From assembly GCA_030704845.1 (NCBI GenBank), contig JAUYKZ010000009.1:165407-229406 (forward strand): a DNA stretch of 64,000 nucleotides. The letters are read 5' to 3'. Position numbers and translations under genes: made by a program. The notes below the pieces were generated by a model, which was not told where the DNA came from, ran no database searches, and was given only the letters and a program-made list of their open reading frames with translations. This document shows positions 42,811 through 51,629 of this stretch, piece after piece. The stretch's first letter is position 1. Every line of letters starts with the position of its first letter. This stretch comes from an archaeon. Its GTDB lineage: Archaea > Nanobdellota > Nanobdellia > Woesearchaeales > GW2011-AR9.

Positions 42811-43911
42811 TCAAGGCAACCATTTTTTAGGGTTGCTTAATTTTTCAGGTAGATATGTCTCTAGAACGTAATTCAAACTTTTTGCCGAAAATGCTTGCTG
42901 TTCCACTCTCACTTTCATCTTAGCCATTTGCTCAAGAGCTTTCTGCCATTCTTTGTAATGCTGACAGAATGGATCATTCTTGATAACGTCTTTCATCTTC
43001 TTATAATCCACTTCTTTCAAAGGATGAGTTGGCAAGTCATAATCAATGATATCTTGCGGAGTAACTCCGATAAATTTAGCACTTGGAACGCAGAAAAATT
43101 CATTGATGTGAGCAGCGTTTCCCGAACCTACTTTTAATGTCCTGTAAATATTGAAATACCCGTAAGGATCACCGTCAGTAAAAACATATACTGGCAATTT
43201 ATGTTCATCCGCCAGTTTTCTGATAAACCTTCGGCAAGCTCTGGTTGGAACTCCACCCATTGAAACTAAAATACAACTAGCCTTTTTCCAGTATCCATGT
43301 TTATTCAATCTTTCAAACATACCGCTAGTTTCAATAGCTAATACAAATTTAGCTTTTGTTTTAAAACTAAGATGTTCCACAGATGAAGGAACGGAATATG
43401 CACCGGAACCAAATCTGGTACAATCAATTTCTAAATCTTTCCCGGTTTCTTGATCTTTGTCTATAACAATTAATTCTCCAGCAACTGCTCCGCCTTTTTC
43501 TTCCGGAATAAATCCAATCTGTTCTCGGTTAACACCCATCATAGCCTCAATATCGTCCATGACAGAATCAGATTCCGGTTGTTCTTTGAATCGTGCTTCA
43601 CCCCAATTTTTACTTACGTAATATGCCTCTCTCTTTGTAGCCATGTCATTAGTTTCAACTAAATCTTTAGATAGTCCCATCATTCTCAAAGTTTGAGCGA
43701 AAGTTTTAATGGTTGAAGCGGTTAATGTTCTGGTCTTAGTTTTATCTAGAAGTTCAAAATATCCCTCTTTATCACTATAGGTGACATTATTTAAAGATCT
43801 GATAGGCATTTCCATTTGAGGTTGTTTTTGTAGAAGGATAGTGTTATAGATACCTTTAGTGATATCTTTGATCTTGAGTACAACTTGGTTATTAGTTTCT
43901 TTCTTTGTCAT
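42811..43911 (-). CDS. top6A: DNA topoisomerase VI subunit A (Spo11-like)
   Basis: This subunit cuts both DNA strands. The active tyrosine lies in KREAYYVSKNW near residue 97, and the TOPRIM metal-binding part has AIETSGMF and DGDPYG (about 205-255). The length of 366 is normal. The stop-to-start gap to the B subunit is four bases, so the two are co-transcribed and made together. The enzyme relaxes and decatenates DNA after replication. Confidence 0.96.
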   Translation of the reverse strand: MTKKETNNQVVLKIKDITKGIYNTILLQKQPQMEMPIRSLNNVTYSDKEGYFELLDKTKTRTLTASTIKTFAQTLRMMGLSKDLVETNDMATKREAYYVSKNWGEARFKEQPESDSVMDDIEAMMGVNREQIGFIPEEKGGAVAGELIVIDKDQETGKDLEIDCTRFGSGAYSVPSSVEHLSFKTKAKFVLAIETSGMFERLNKHGYWKKASCILVSMGGVPTRACRRFIRKLADEHKLPVYVFTDGDPYGYFNIYRTLKVGSGNAAHINEFFCVPSAKFIGVTPQDIIDYDLPTHPLKEVDYKKMKDVIKNDPFCQHYKEWQKALEQMAKMKVRVEQQAFSAKSLNYVLETYLPEKLSNPKKWLP

Positions 43912-43915
43912 AATT

Positions 43916-45622
43916 TCACGCTAATGTTGTTTGTTTATCGTTCTTATTTGGTTTACTTTTTTTCCCTTCTTCATCTTCGTCCGAGATATCTTTTTCTGAA
44001 TCATCTTCTAGACCAATTTTTGCCAATTCAGGATCATAATCTGGGTTATCAATTTTAATTTCTTCCAACTCTCCACGTACATGTTCAAGAATTTCGGTAA
44101 GATTATCTTCTATTTTTTTCCGTTCAATAGTACCTAATCCGATAATCTCGCCAATAGCATCGGCAACATGAGGGATATATTTTTCAATGTAATTTCGTTT
44201 CTTAGCTTCATCTTTAATTCTTCTTTTCTTATTAACAAAAGAAGCAAGTTTTCGTCCGCATTCTTGTAAAGCTAATTTTATTTCTTTAGAGATTTCATTA
44301 TAATCAGCTAAAGCTTCCTTAGATTCTGAAGTGAATGGTACCCAAACAGAAGTCATGTGAACAACAATTATACATGGACCGACTGGTAGCGAACTTTTAC
44401 TTTGTTGTAAACCGTACGATCGCCAACTTGTTTTTTGGATGGAACTTGTAATTGAACATGCTCCTTGGTGGTATAATAAAGGAACTCTGTTTGCGAAACG
44501 CATAATTCTAATTGTTTTATCAGATTCTTGATCCCCCCCAAATCCTAAAGCAGCTTCGATAATGAATGGATTTCCACGGTAAACTGAAGGTGGCCTAGTT
44601 GTCGCACAATAAAATTCTGCGTTAACTTCTTTCCGCAATCCTCTCTCAAGATTTTCGGCACCAATTGGAGAAATACAATCGGTTGGCGGAGCAATAATTT
44701 TTGTTTTCTGGACACCTTTGTAAAGATTTTCTACTAATTCTCGAGTCATCTTTTTGGGTTTAGTGTTTGGTAATAACGAAGAATTTGCACAAATCTCTTT
44801 TGCTGTTCCTGGACCTACTCTTACAAATTCTGAAGTTAAAAATTGTTGTAAAGTTTTTGCTTCCGTTGTCTCTAACATTTTAAGGAGACGACCTAGTTCG
44901 ACTCCGTAAGGGTGAGGTTTAATTTCCACTGGTTCCGGTGGAAGTTCTTCAGTTGCTCTTGGAAAAATAATCTGATTTGGTTCGGGAGTAGTATAAATAA
45001 TCGTACAATGAGGGTTAACGATGGCCGTTTCTTTCAAATATTCATCAATAGACTGGCGGCCTTTTTGGTAGAACCCATCCATGTCAATTTCTATTTTTGT
45101 ACCATGATCTTTTTCTTCCCATTCAATTTCTCCCTCTTCCAGAATTTGTGGTTCGTTTGTTTGGGTATTAATTTTAAGTTTAATATGGGTTGCTTTTTTA
45201 TCTTTCCCAGTTTTAGAAGTAACGGTTGCGGCTTTCCCGGTTGTTAATTGTCCATAAAGGACAGCAGCAGAAATACCAATCCCTTGCTGGCCTCTCGTTG
45301 CGGAAAGTTTATGGAATTTTGAACCGTACAATAATTTTGCAAAAATCTTTGGAATTTGTTTTGGAATTATCCCCGGGCCATTATCTTCAACGATCATTCG
45401 GAATCTGGTTTCACTTAATTGGATAATCTCAACATTAATTTCTGGCAGAATTCTAGCTTCTTCACAAGCATCTAAAGCGTTATCTACAGCTTCTTTTACA
45501 GCCGTCATTAAAGCTCTTCTAGGGTTATCAAAACCAAGTAAATGTCTGTTTTTTTCGAAGAATTCGGCGATGGAGATCTCTCTTTGTTTCTTTGCCAGTT
45601 CCTCGGCATTTTTCTGAGCCAT
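43916..45622 (-). CDS. top6B: DNA topoisomerase VI subunit B (GHKL ATPase)
   Basis: It uses ATP binding to clamp the second DNA segment. The GHKL motifs are visible in order: [18 protein letters not shown] with the N-box near residue 47, VEDNGPGI and [11 protein letters not shown]. The transducer domain follows, with [17 protein letters not shown] containing the switch-lysine region. The last 50 residues are acidic and then basic ([17 protein letters not shown]), a typical disordered tail. It is the upstream gene of the top6 pair and lies about 45 bases after the KH gene. Confidence 0.96.
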   Translation of the reverse strand: MAQKNAEELAKKQREISIAEFFEKNRHLLGFDNPRRALMTAVKEAVDNALDACEEARILPEINVEIIQLSETRFRMIVEDNGPGIIPKQIPKIFAKLLYGSKFHKLSATRGQQGIGISAAVLYGQLTTGKAATVTSKTGKDKKATHIKLKINTQTNEPQILEEGEIEWEEKDHGTKIEIDMDGFYQKGRQSIDEYLKETAIVNPHCTIIYTTPEPNQIIFPRATEELPPEPVEIKPHPYGVELGRLLKMLETTEAKTLQQFLTSEFVRVGPGTAKEICANSSLLPNTKPKKMTRELVENLYKGVQKTKIIAPPTDCISPIGAENLERGLRKEVNAEFYCATTRPPSVYRGNPFIIEAALGFGGDQESDKTIRIMRFANRVPLLYHQGACSITSSIQKTSWRSYGLQQSKSSLPVGPCIIVVHMTSVWVPFTSESKEALADYNEISKEIKLALQECGRKLASFVNKKRRIKDEAKKRNYIEKYIPHVADAIGEIIGLGTIERKKIEDNLTEILEHVRGELEEIKIDNPDYDPELAKIGLEDDSEKDISDEDEEGKKSKPNKNDKQTTLA

Positions 45623-45668
45623 GGATGTAGGATTTAGGTAGAGGATTTATAAGAGTTGTGGTTTGTTC

Positions 45669-46223
45669 CTATTCTTTGTTAAATCCGGTAACTTCTCCAA
45701 ACATAATTTCTTTCTTCTTCTTTTCTAAGAATTGATACACAGTTTTATGCATACTACCACTTAATAACATTGCTACAGCTTCTCTAGCGATAGCTACATG
45801 AGCGGTATCGCCAATTATACCAATGGTTTTTCCATATACGGAAACATGGGTGTCAGTTAATCTTTCAATTTCAACTCTTGATTTTCCACCTTTTCCGATA
45901 ACTCTTCCTTTCAGTCGTTGCATCGCATTTTGACTCTTGCCTGCAACATCTTTCATATCGATTAACTCTAAAGTATAATCAGTTTTTAATAATTGTAATG
46001 CGGTCTTTGGATTAAATCCTCTAGCAATAGCTTTCACGATTTCCCGTGTAGTATAAAGAATAACTCCATCATTTCCAGCGATAGTCACATCCCCTTCTTT
46101 AGTGATATCTAAAGAACAGCTGGTAGATTCTTCTATCTCTTTCTTAGTTTCTCCGTCCTTCCCAATTAGAACAGCTACCCGTTCTTCTGGAATTTTAAGT
46201 TCGTATGCAAATTCGTCTTCCAT
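45669..46223 (-). CDS. KH-domain rRNA-processing protein (Dim2/Pno1-like)
   Basis: Two KH domains are visible: IPEERVAVLIGKDGETKKEI at the start and RVIGKGGKSRVEIERLTDTH in the second half, each with a GxxG loop (GKDG, GKGG). The insert ARGFNPKTALQLLKTDYTLE is diagnostic of archaeal Dim2/Pno1, which sits on the 3' end of small-subunit rRNA. It lies nine bases after the Rio1 kinase gene, a conserved pairing because both proteins act in late maturation of the 30S subunit. Confidence 0.9.
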   Translation of the reverse strand: MEDEFAYELKIPEERVAVLIGKDGETKKEIEESTSCSLDITKEGDVTIAGNDGVILYTTREIVKAIARGFNPKTALQLLKTDYTLELIDMKDVAGKSQNAMQRLKGRVIGKGGKSRVEIERLTDTHVSVYGKTIGIIGDTAHVAIAREAVAMLLSGSMHKTVYQFLEKKKKEIMFGEVTGFNKE

Positions 46224-46232
46224 TGTTTACAA

Positions 46233-46943
46233 TTACTCCCTTTCGGTGATTCTTTTAAATACTTTTTCTTCATCTTTGTGAATTCCTAGTTTTCGGAAGA
46301 ATTGTAAGAGGTTTTTAATATCTCTTTTTAGTAACTCAGGGGAATTGGGAGTTTTAGTTAAAGTTGCTTGAGAAAAATCAATTAAAACCGGCTTATTGTG
46401 GTGATTAAGGATATTAAACGCAGATAAATCTCCATGGATAAGTCCTGCATCAAAAAGATTTTTCAGTTGAACAATAATTTTTTCAAAAAATTTCTCTGGA
46501 TCTAGAGGAATTGTATCTTTAAGCTGAGGTGCTGCATTTTCATCTCCAATAAATTCTTCCACAACTATATGATTTTTCCAAGAGATGGCCTTTGGGGAAG
46601 AAATTTTAGCTTTCTCAGCTTTTAGAAGATTTTTATATTCTCTTTGGGTCCAAGCAATGATAATACTTCTTCGTTGTTTTTTAAGAAATTCATACCTGGG
46701 ATCTTTCCGGATGTAATCATACATCTGATTGAAATCGCAGTTCTGCATTCGGTAAATTTTAACGATAACTTTTTTCCCATCTTTTACGGCAATGAAAACA
46801 TTACTTTCCTTACCTACTTCTAAAGGTGAAACTAGTTCATCAAATGCTCCTTTACTTTGTAATGAAAATAAAGTCCTTTCAGTAAAACTGTCAAAAACTC
46901 CTCGGAGGGTTTTGAACCGTTCTTGATAAGTTAAGGTGACCAT
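46233..46943 (-). CDS. rio1: Rio1-type protein kinase/ATPase
   Basis: It is an atypical kinase that drives late small-subunit ribosome maturation. Visible parts are the nucleotide loop VGKESNVFIAVKDGK with the conserved KIYR lysine segment, the flexible loop with RRSIIIAWTQREYKNL, the catalytic HGDLSAFNILNHH (about residue 171) and the metal-binding DFSQAT. The histidine-glycine-aspartate and FNIL pattern indicate Rio1 rather than Rio2, and the Rio2 winged helix is absent. It starts an operon with the KH protein, and topoisomerase VI genes lie further along the same strand. Confidence 0.92.
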   Translation of the reverse strand: MVTLTYQERFKTLRGVFDSFTERTLFSLQSKGAFDELVSPLEVGKESNVFIAVKDGKKVIVKIYRMQNCDFNQMYDYIRKDPRYEFLKKQRRSIIIAWTQREYKNLLKAEKAKISSPKAISWKNHIVVEEFIGDENAAPQLKDTIPLDPEKFFEKIIVQLKNLFDAGLIHGDLSAFNILNHHNKPVLIDFSQATLTKTPNSPELLKRDIKNLLQFFRKLGIHKDEEKVFKRITERE

Positions 46944-47084
46944 GTGTTGAGTAAGATTCGCTGAAAGTTTAAGAATGTTATCTTAATAATTAGCAGAAAC
47001 TACTTCGAAGTAACAACAAAACCGGAAGCTTTAAATATCAGTGCCTACTCTTGATTTTATAAACACCTCAAAACCACCTCTTTT

Positions 47085-47175
47085 CGCTCAGAGGAAATTT
47101 CTATTTTCTCTGGCGAGCCAAAGGCGAAAGCCTTTGTGCTCCTCAGTAAGTCTTCGGATTTACTGGGGTTTTTTT
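47085..47175 (+). ncRNA. Candidate small structured RNA with TATA box and terminator
   Basis: A TTTTATAAA box at 47055-47063 places a start near 47085. The transcript would fold into three hairpins: CAGAG ... CTCTG; GAGC-C-AAAGGC-GAAA-GCCTTT with closing GCTC (GNRA tetraloop); and CAGTAAGTC-TTCG-GATTTACTG (UUCG-type tetraloop), directly followed by GGGG and seven T. The two stable tetraloops and terminal T-run look like a real independent RNA with its own terminator. There is no open reading frame of note. Class unknown: I see no C/D boxes or H/ACA tail. A repeat element begins directly after the terminator. Confidence 0.45.
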
Positions 47176-47333
47176 ATTTCTTAACTGGGTCTAATACATA
47201 AAGGGATAGTTTTCCCTTCAGTACTGAAAATTCCTAATTTTCATGTACCCCGTTGCTCTGCAACGACTATTAAATCAATTATCCAGTTAAGATTAAAAAT
47301 ACCCCGTAGCTTGCTGCGATTGGGTTTTTTATT
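47176..47333. repeat. Two-hairpin intergenic repeat, copy interrupted by a palindromic insert
   Basis: It is the second copy of the element at 26636-26741. After CTAATAC, about 50 bases (47198-47247) are inserted that are missing from the first copy, and the sequence then resumes with CCCGTTGCTCTGC. The insert consists of two hairpins, AAGGGA ... TCCCTT and TGAAAAT ... ATTTTCA, separated by GTACTG, and it begins and ends near a TAC, in the manner of the TATAC-bounded modules. The T-run at the end of the second hairpin is kept. Confidence 0.85.
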
Positions 47334-47366
47334 AATAAAACCAGATAGCGAAAGCCATATTTCTCT

Positions 47367-47550
47367 TATACTAAAATGCGTTAGATTTCGAATATATACT
47401 GAACGAAAAGTATTTTTGTGAACTTTTCGTTGGTATATACAAACGCTAAATGAATTAAATTCCAAATTTCATTTAGCGTTGAGTATATTAACGCATTTTA
47501 TATATATAAAGTGCCAAAAATAAGTTCGAAAGCTTTGGCACTTTAGTATA
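47367..47550. repeat. Palindromic repeat A+B with the D+E unit nested inside module A
   Basis: The outer parts match the A and B modules of 5257-5357. Inside the loop of module A, where the intact copies read CGAATATATTAACGC, this copy reads CGAATATA, then 91 bases (47397-47487), then TTAACGC. Those 91 bases are the D+E pair also found at 39925-40015. The insert begins TACTGAACG and ends GAGTATA, and TATA stands on both sides of the junction. Confidence 0.9.
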
Positions 47551-47604
47551 TTTTCGAATAAAACATCCGTTAGATTTATATACTAGAGCATGCAAAGAAT
47601 TTTT

Positions 47605-47678
47605 AGCCCGTCACGAGAGTACCTGTGGGAGCCCACGGTTAATCCAAGCCATGAACATGGGGGTTAGTGGTACGGGCT
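47605..47678 (+). ncRNA. Candidate structured RNA or dnaG leader with a three-way junction
   Basis: A TTTATATA box at 47575-47582 predicts a start near 47605, exactly where a closing helix begins: AGCCC (47605) pairs with GGGCT at 47674-47678. Inside, GTACC pairs with GGTAC, and two hairpins branch off: GTGG-GAGC-CCAC, and TAATCC-AAG-CCAT-GAAC-ATGG-G-GGGTTA. More hairpins follow up to the dnaG start at 47958 (AAGGGAAC ... GTTCCTTT, and AGAGAA ... TTTCTCT). It could be a free RNA or the first part of a 350-base dnaG leader. It does not match tRNA, 5S, SRP or RNase P signatures that I know. Confidence 0.4.
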
Positions 47679-47957
47679 TCATTTAAAATCATAGAATTTT
47701 TCAATGAAAAATTCGGTGACTCCAAGGGAACTGACGTGTTCCTTTCAGAGTCATTAGGTAATAGATGTCACTAAGAGAAGCAAATTACACTTATCATCAC
47801 TATTAATCATTTAAGGGGTAGGGAGTACTTGTAGTGTTGTTTCTCTAAAAATTAGGCAGGAAAAAAGCCATAATCATCCCTATCATTATCATTCACCATG
47901 TACTGGGTTGAGAACCAGAAGTAGTTAGCTTTTTCTTGCACTATTGGAGGATATACA

Positions 47958-49280
47958 ATGGCAAAAATTAGCCCAGTAGCGGCAAAATATATTATTCATG
48001 CAAATATTTTAATCGATGGGATTGTCGATCGCCCAGATGCGATTGGAGCAATCTTTGGACAAACTGAAGGTTTGTTAGGAAGCGACTTAGAATTAAGAGA
48101 ACTTCAAAGAAGTGGTAGAATTGGTCGAATTGAAGTAAACATTAACACTATATCAGGAAAAACAAAAGGAGTAATAATTATCCCTAGTTCTCTTGATAAG
48201 ACCGAAACAGCAATTGTGGCTGCAGCTCTAGAAGTAATTCAAAGAATCGGTCCGTGTAATGCTAAAGTTCATGTTGAAAAAATTGAAGACGTTCGTACCA
48301 GTAAAAGACAGTTTGTAATTGAAAGAGCAAAAGAATTGCTACGTTACCTTACGGAAACAACTCTTCCAGATTCTCAAGAATTATCTGATGAAGTATCTCA
48401 ATCAGTAAGAATGATGGAAGTAATCAGTTACGGACCAGAGAATCTTGTAGCTGGACCAGCAATTGATGAAAGTGATGAAATAATCGTAGTTGAAGGACGA
48501 GCGGATGTTCTTAACTTATTGAAACATGGATTCAAAAATGCAATTGCTTTGAATGGGACCTCCTGTCCACAAACAATTAAGGAATTAAGTCGTCAAAAAA
48601 CAATAACTGTTTTCGTTGACGGTGACAGAGGCGGAGATTTAATTATCCGTGAATTAATCGGTGTCGCGGAACTTGATTTCGTTTGTAAAGCTCCCGATGG
48701 TAAAGAAGTTGAAGAGATTACCAAGAAAGAAATTCATAAAGCATTACGAGGCAGAGTAACTGCTGAGCAAGCAAAAATGGATTTAGGAGTAATGGATGAT
48801 GGTTCATTGAAGGAACAATTAACTTCATTACGACCTAGTTCATTAGCTAGCCGAAGTAATGGTACTAACAATAAGCCGTCGAATGTGCGCCGTGATCAAA
48901 GTAGTGCAAGACTATCACCGCAATCTTCGCAAGCTTCATCTCCGAGGGTAGCTCCAGTTAATCGAGTTCCACGAAGAGGAAAAGAACTTTCCACAGAAGA
49001 GAAAAAAACCATGAAAAAAACCATGGAAGATCTTTTTGGAACAAGAGGAGCATGTATCTTTGATGACAAATTGAATGTTCTTGGAAAAGTTCCGTTAAGT
49101 GAGCTTAGTACTACAATCAAAAGTCTGAGAGGAGGCGTTTACGCTTTAGCTCTTGATGGAGCGATTGATTTAGATTTAGTTAAAATAGCTGAACAACTGG
49201 GAATCACTCATTTAGTTGGAGTTTCTTCAAAGGTTAAAGAAAGCCAACGAGTAAATGTAATGACTGACGATCAGTTATAA
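47958..49280 (+). CDS. dnaG: Archaeal DnaG-type primase (TOPRIM)
   Basis: In archaea this protein has primase activity in vitro and is also found with the exosome, where it helps bind poly-A RNA. A TOPRIM domain is clear: VVEGRADVLNLLKHGFKNAI near residue 178 and VFVDGDRGG near 220. The N-terminal region (about 1-165) and C-terminal region (about 340-440) match the archaeal DnaG layout, and a basic serine-rich linker lies between about 290 and 345. GGAGGATA before the ATG is a strong ribosome binding site. It is preceded by a 400-base structured leader, so expression could be controlled at the RNA level. Confidence 0.93.
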   Translation: MAKISPVAAKYIIHANILIDGIVDRPDAIGAIFGQTEGLLGSDLELRELQRSGRIGRIEVNINTISGKTKGVIIIPSSLDKTETAIVAAALEVIQRIGPCNAKVHVEKIEDVRTSKRQFVIERAKELLRYLTETTLPDSQELSDEVSQSVRMMEVISYGPENLVAGPAIDESDEIIVVEGRADVLNLLKHGFKNAIALNGTSCPQTIKELSRQKTITVFVDGDRGGDLIIRELIGVAELDFVCKAPDGKEVEEITKKEIHKALRGRVTAEQAKMDLGVMDDGSLKEQLTSLRPSSLASRSNGTNNKPSNVRRDQSSARLSPQSSQASSPRVAPVNRVPRRGKELSTEEKKTMKKTMEDLFGTRGACIFDDKLNVLGKVPLSELSTTIKSLRGGVYALALDGAIDLDLVKIAEQLGITHLVGVSSKVKESQRVNVMTDDQL

Positions 49281-49353
49281 ATATTTTAATTTATTTTTTC
49301 TTTCTTTTCTTTCTTACGATAGTTTTTTATTCTTCTTCCCTTTTTTATCATTA

Positions 49354-50700
49354 ATGGTGTTTGATGTAATTATTGGCCGTTCTAAGAAAGATGTTGCAAA
49401 ATATGGTCAGGAAGGAACAGTTTTTATCGGAAAACAATACGTTTCGATGGGTCAAACAACTTCTTTATCCAATCCGGTATATTTAGATGTGGCTGGAGCT
49501 CATGTTGTATTTATTGTTGGTAAAAGAGGGTCAGGAAAATCTTATTCTCTCGGTACGATTGCGGAAGGATTAGCTGATTTACCAACGGAAATCAAACAAA
49601 ATCTTTCGATTGTTCTTTTAGATACGATGGGAATTTATTGGACAATGAAATATCCTAACTTGCAGGATGCGGAATTGTTAAAGAGTTGGGGATTGGAAGC
49701 AAAACCATTAGATGTAAAAATTTATACTCCCACCGGTTTTTTCTACAAATATCGGGAAGAAAAAATCCCCACAGATTTTCCATTTTCTTTACGGCCGATT
49801 GATGTTGAATCATATGATTGGTGCCGAGCATTTTCGTTAGATCCAAACTCAGCGGAAGGAGTTTTAATTACAAGAGTAGTACAAGATTTTTTTCAAAAAG
49901 GGGTTAGTTATGACCTAGATGAATTGATTGCTTTAGTTAAAGAAGATAAAGAAAGCGATTTGGTTACAAAAAATATTATCCTGAATCAGTTTGAGAAAGC
50001 CAGAGGTTGGATGATTTTCTCGAAAGAAGGCACGGCGTTAAGAGATCTTATTGCCGGGGGACAAATTACTGTTCTTGACGTGAGCCCATATGCAACGATG
50101 GCTTCAGGTTGGGAAATTAAAGCGTTAGTTGTCGGCATTATCGCTCGAACCTTATTTCAACAAAGAATGTTGGCAAGAAAAACTGAAGAGTTTAAGACGG
50201 TAGATGCAGCGATGCATTATTTTTCAAAAGATACGGAAGAAAAATTAAGTGAACCATTAGTTTGGTTAGGTATTGATGAAGCTCATGAATTATTACCTAA
50301 AGATGGAAAAACAGCGGCTTCTGATGCTTTAATTACTATCTTACGGGAAGGCCGACAACCGGGAATTAGTTTAATTCTTGCTTCTCAGCAACCGGGGAAA
50401 ATTCATACAGACGTTATGACTCAATCTGATGTGGTTATTGGACATCGCCTTACAGCCAGATTAGATGTGGAAGCGTTAAGTCAATTAACTCAAAGTTATA
50501 TGGCGGAAGGATTAGAAAGACAAATTGATCATTTACCAAGATTAAAGGGAGCGGCGGTTATTTTTGATGACGCTAACGAAAGAATTTTTCCAGTGCAGAT
50601 GAGGCCAAGATTTACTTGGCATGGTGGTGGCAGTCCTTCTGCAATTAAAGAAAGAAAAGATTATGACAAAGACATACTTGGTAAAATCAAAAATTTATAA
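49354..50700 (+). CDS. HerA/FtsK-superfamily ATPase
   Basis: The Walker A motif GKRGSGKS lies near residue 57 and Walker B LVWLGIDEAHELL near 305, followed by a sensor-like ASQQPGKIHTDVMTQSDVVI and an arginine-finger-like region. This is the HerA branch, whose members pump DNA through a hexameric ring, often with NurA in end resection. The motif LREGRQPGISLILASQQP is strongly conserved in the archaeal subgroup. No NurA, Rad50 or Mre11 gene is adjacent, so the protein may act in chromosome segregation or repair with partners elsewhere. It stands alone between dnaG and a convergent lipoprotein pair. Confidence 0.85.
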   Translation: MVFDVIIGRSKKDVAKYGQEGTVFIGKQYVSMGQTTSLSNPVYLDVAGAHVVFIVGKRGSGKSYSLGTIAEGLADLPTEIKQNLSIVLLDTMGIYWTMKYPNLQDAELLKSWGLEAKPLDVKIYTPTGFFYKYREEKIPTDFPFSLRPIDVESYDWCRAFSLDPNSAEGVLITRVVQDFFQKGVSYDLDELIALVKEDKESDLVTKNIILNQFEKARGWMIFSKEGTALRDLIAGGQITVLDVSPYATMASGWEIKALVVGIIARTLFQQRMLARKTEEFKTVDAAMHYFSKDTEEKLSEPLVWLGIDEAHELLPKDGKTAASDALITILREGRQPGISLILASQQPGKIHTDVMTQSDVVIGHRLTARLDVEALSQLTQSYMAEGLERQIDHLPRLKGAAVIFDDANERIFPVQMRPRFTWHGGGSPSAIKERKDYDKDILGKIKNL

Positions 50701-50714
50701 AAAAGAAAAAAGGA

Positions 50715-51071
50715 TTATAAGAAATCTTGTAATCCTGATTTAAAAGATTCTACTTTCTGTTCAGGTGTTGCTTGTTTTTTAGCTCTATTAAGAAGATTGT
50801 CGTATTCTTGAATATTTCCCATCTTTTCAACATCTGTCCTAGTAAATCTCCTACTTGCAAGAACCTCATCAAGAACTTGGTCGCAACCATTGTCAAGAAT
50901 CAAAATTGAATATGTTGGGTTCTCAAATGACAACAAACAATTATTGTCTTGAACTCGATAACTAACAGCCAGGTCATCAAGTTTGAAATTATATGCTTCA
51001 GATTGTGGTGGGTTATTTTGACAACCAGTCAATCCAATCGTAAGTAAAGCTCCGTAAATTAAATTTTTCAT
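50715..51071 (-). CDS. Small predicted lipoprotein A
   Basis: The signal peptide MKNLIYGALLTIGLTGC ends in a lipobox (LTGC), lipid cysteine at residue 17. The mature part of about 100 residues has cysteines in NNCLLSF and DNGCDQVL, and a LASRRFTRTDVEKM helix. The pattern CLxxF ... LILDNGCD also appears in the upstream gene product (CLAHF ... LLLFDNSCD), so the two are paralogues. The start codon overlaps the stop of that gene by four bases, so they are probably made as a pair. Function unknown. Confidence 0.7.
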   Translation of the reverse strand: MKNLIYGALLTIGLTGCQNNPPQSEAYNFKLDDLAVSYRVQDNNCLLSFENPTYSILILDNGCDQVLDEVLASRRFTRTDVEKMGNIQEYDNLLNRAKKQATPEQKVESFKSGLQDFL

Positions 51072-51559
51072 ATTTGTCTACCTCTGTATTTTATTCTTCC
51101 GTCAAGATTGGGTGTGGTTGTCGGATCATTTGTGGGAGAAATTTCTCCAGATTTAACAGCTTCGATTAAGGAATTCATCATGTTGTCAAAAGCACTTACT
51201 TGACCAGCCATGATTAATTGAAATCTGAGAATGATATTTTCTTCACCAGAATCTAATCTCCTTACAACGTAATCTACGATACTGTCACAGCTATTATCAA
51301 ATAATAACAGTTGACCGTCGCCTTCTTTATTAAAATGTGCTAGGCAGTCGTAAACGGGCTTTCTTAAAGTTGAAATGGGGTCTTCTATTACCCAGAGATT
51401 GATATTTCCATGATCACCTTTTATATAATAATTGCCCGGTCTAAGAGAACCATTTTCAACACTTGGTTGTGTTGGTTCGATTTTATCAACAGTTCCTCCA
51501 CATCCATATAACGTTGCACTTAAAGCTGTTAACGACAATAATTTTTCAAGATAATTCAT
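51068..51559 (-). CDS. Small predicted lipoprotein B, paralogue of A
   Basis: The lipobox is LYGC (residue 20). The mature part has a beta-rich region, then CLAHFNKEGDGQLLLFDNSC and a helical region like that of its smaller neighbour, ending in NLDGRIKYRGRQI. The shared cysteine-to-cysteine spacing suggests one disulfide and an origin by duplication. It is first in the two-gene operon and lies 70 bases from the end of htpX on the same strand; a link to membrane protein quality control is only a guess from position. Confidence 0.7.
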   Translation of the reverse strand: MNYLEKLLSLTALSATLYGCGGTVDKIEPTQPSVENGSLRPGNYYIKGDHGNINLWVIEDPISTLRKPVYDCLAHFNKEGDGQLLLFDNSCDSIVDYVVRRLDSGEENIILRFQLIMAGQVSAFDNMMNSLIEAVKSGEISPTNDPTTTPNLDGRIKYRGRQI

Positions 51560-51629
51560 AGTTGCACCCCAAATTGTTTTCAGTTATCAGAAAAGATTGC
51601 TATATAATAGTTAACTAAATACCCCATAA

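Noticed and set aside
47605..47678. tRNA, 5S rRNA, SRP RNA or RNase P RNA
   Set aside because: A 7-bp outer helix is tRNA-like but there is no GTTC-type T-loop or anticodon arm. No 5S loop C, SRP helix 8 or RNase P core sequences were recognised.
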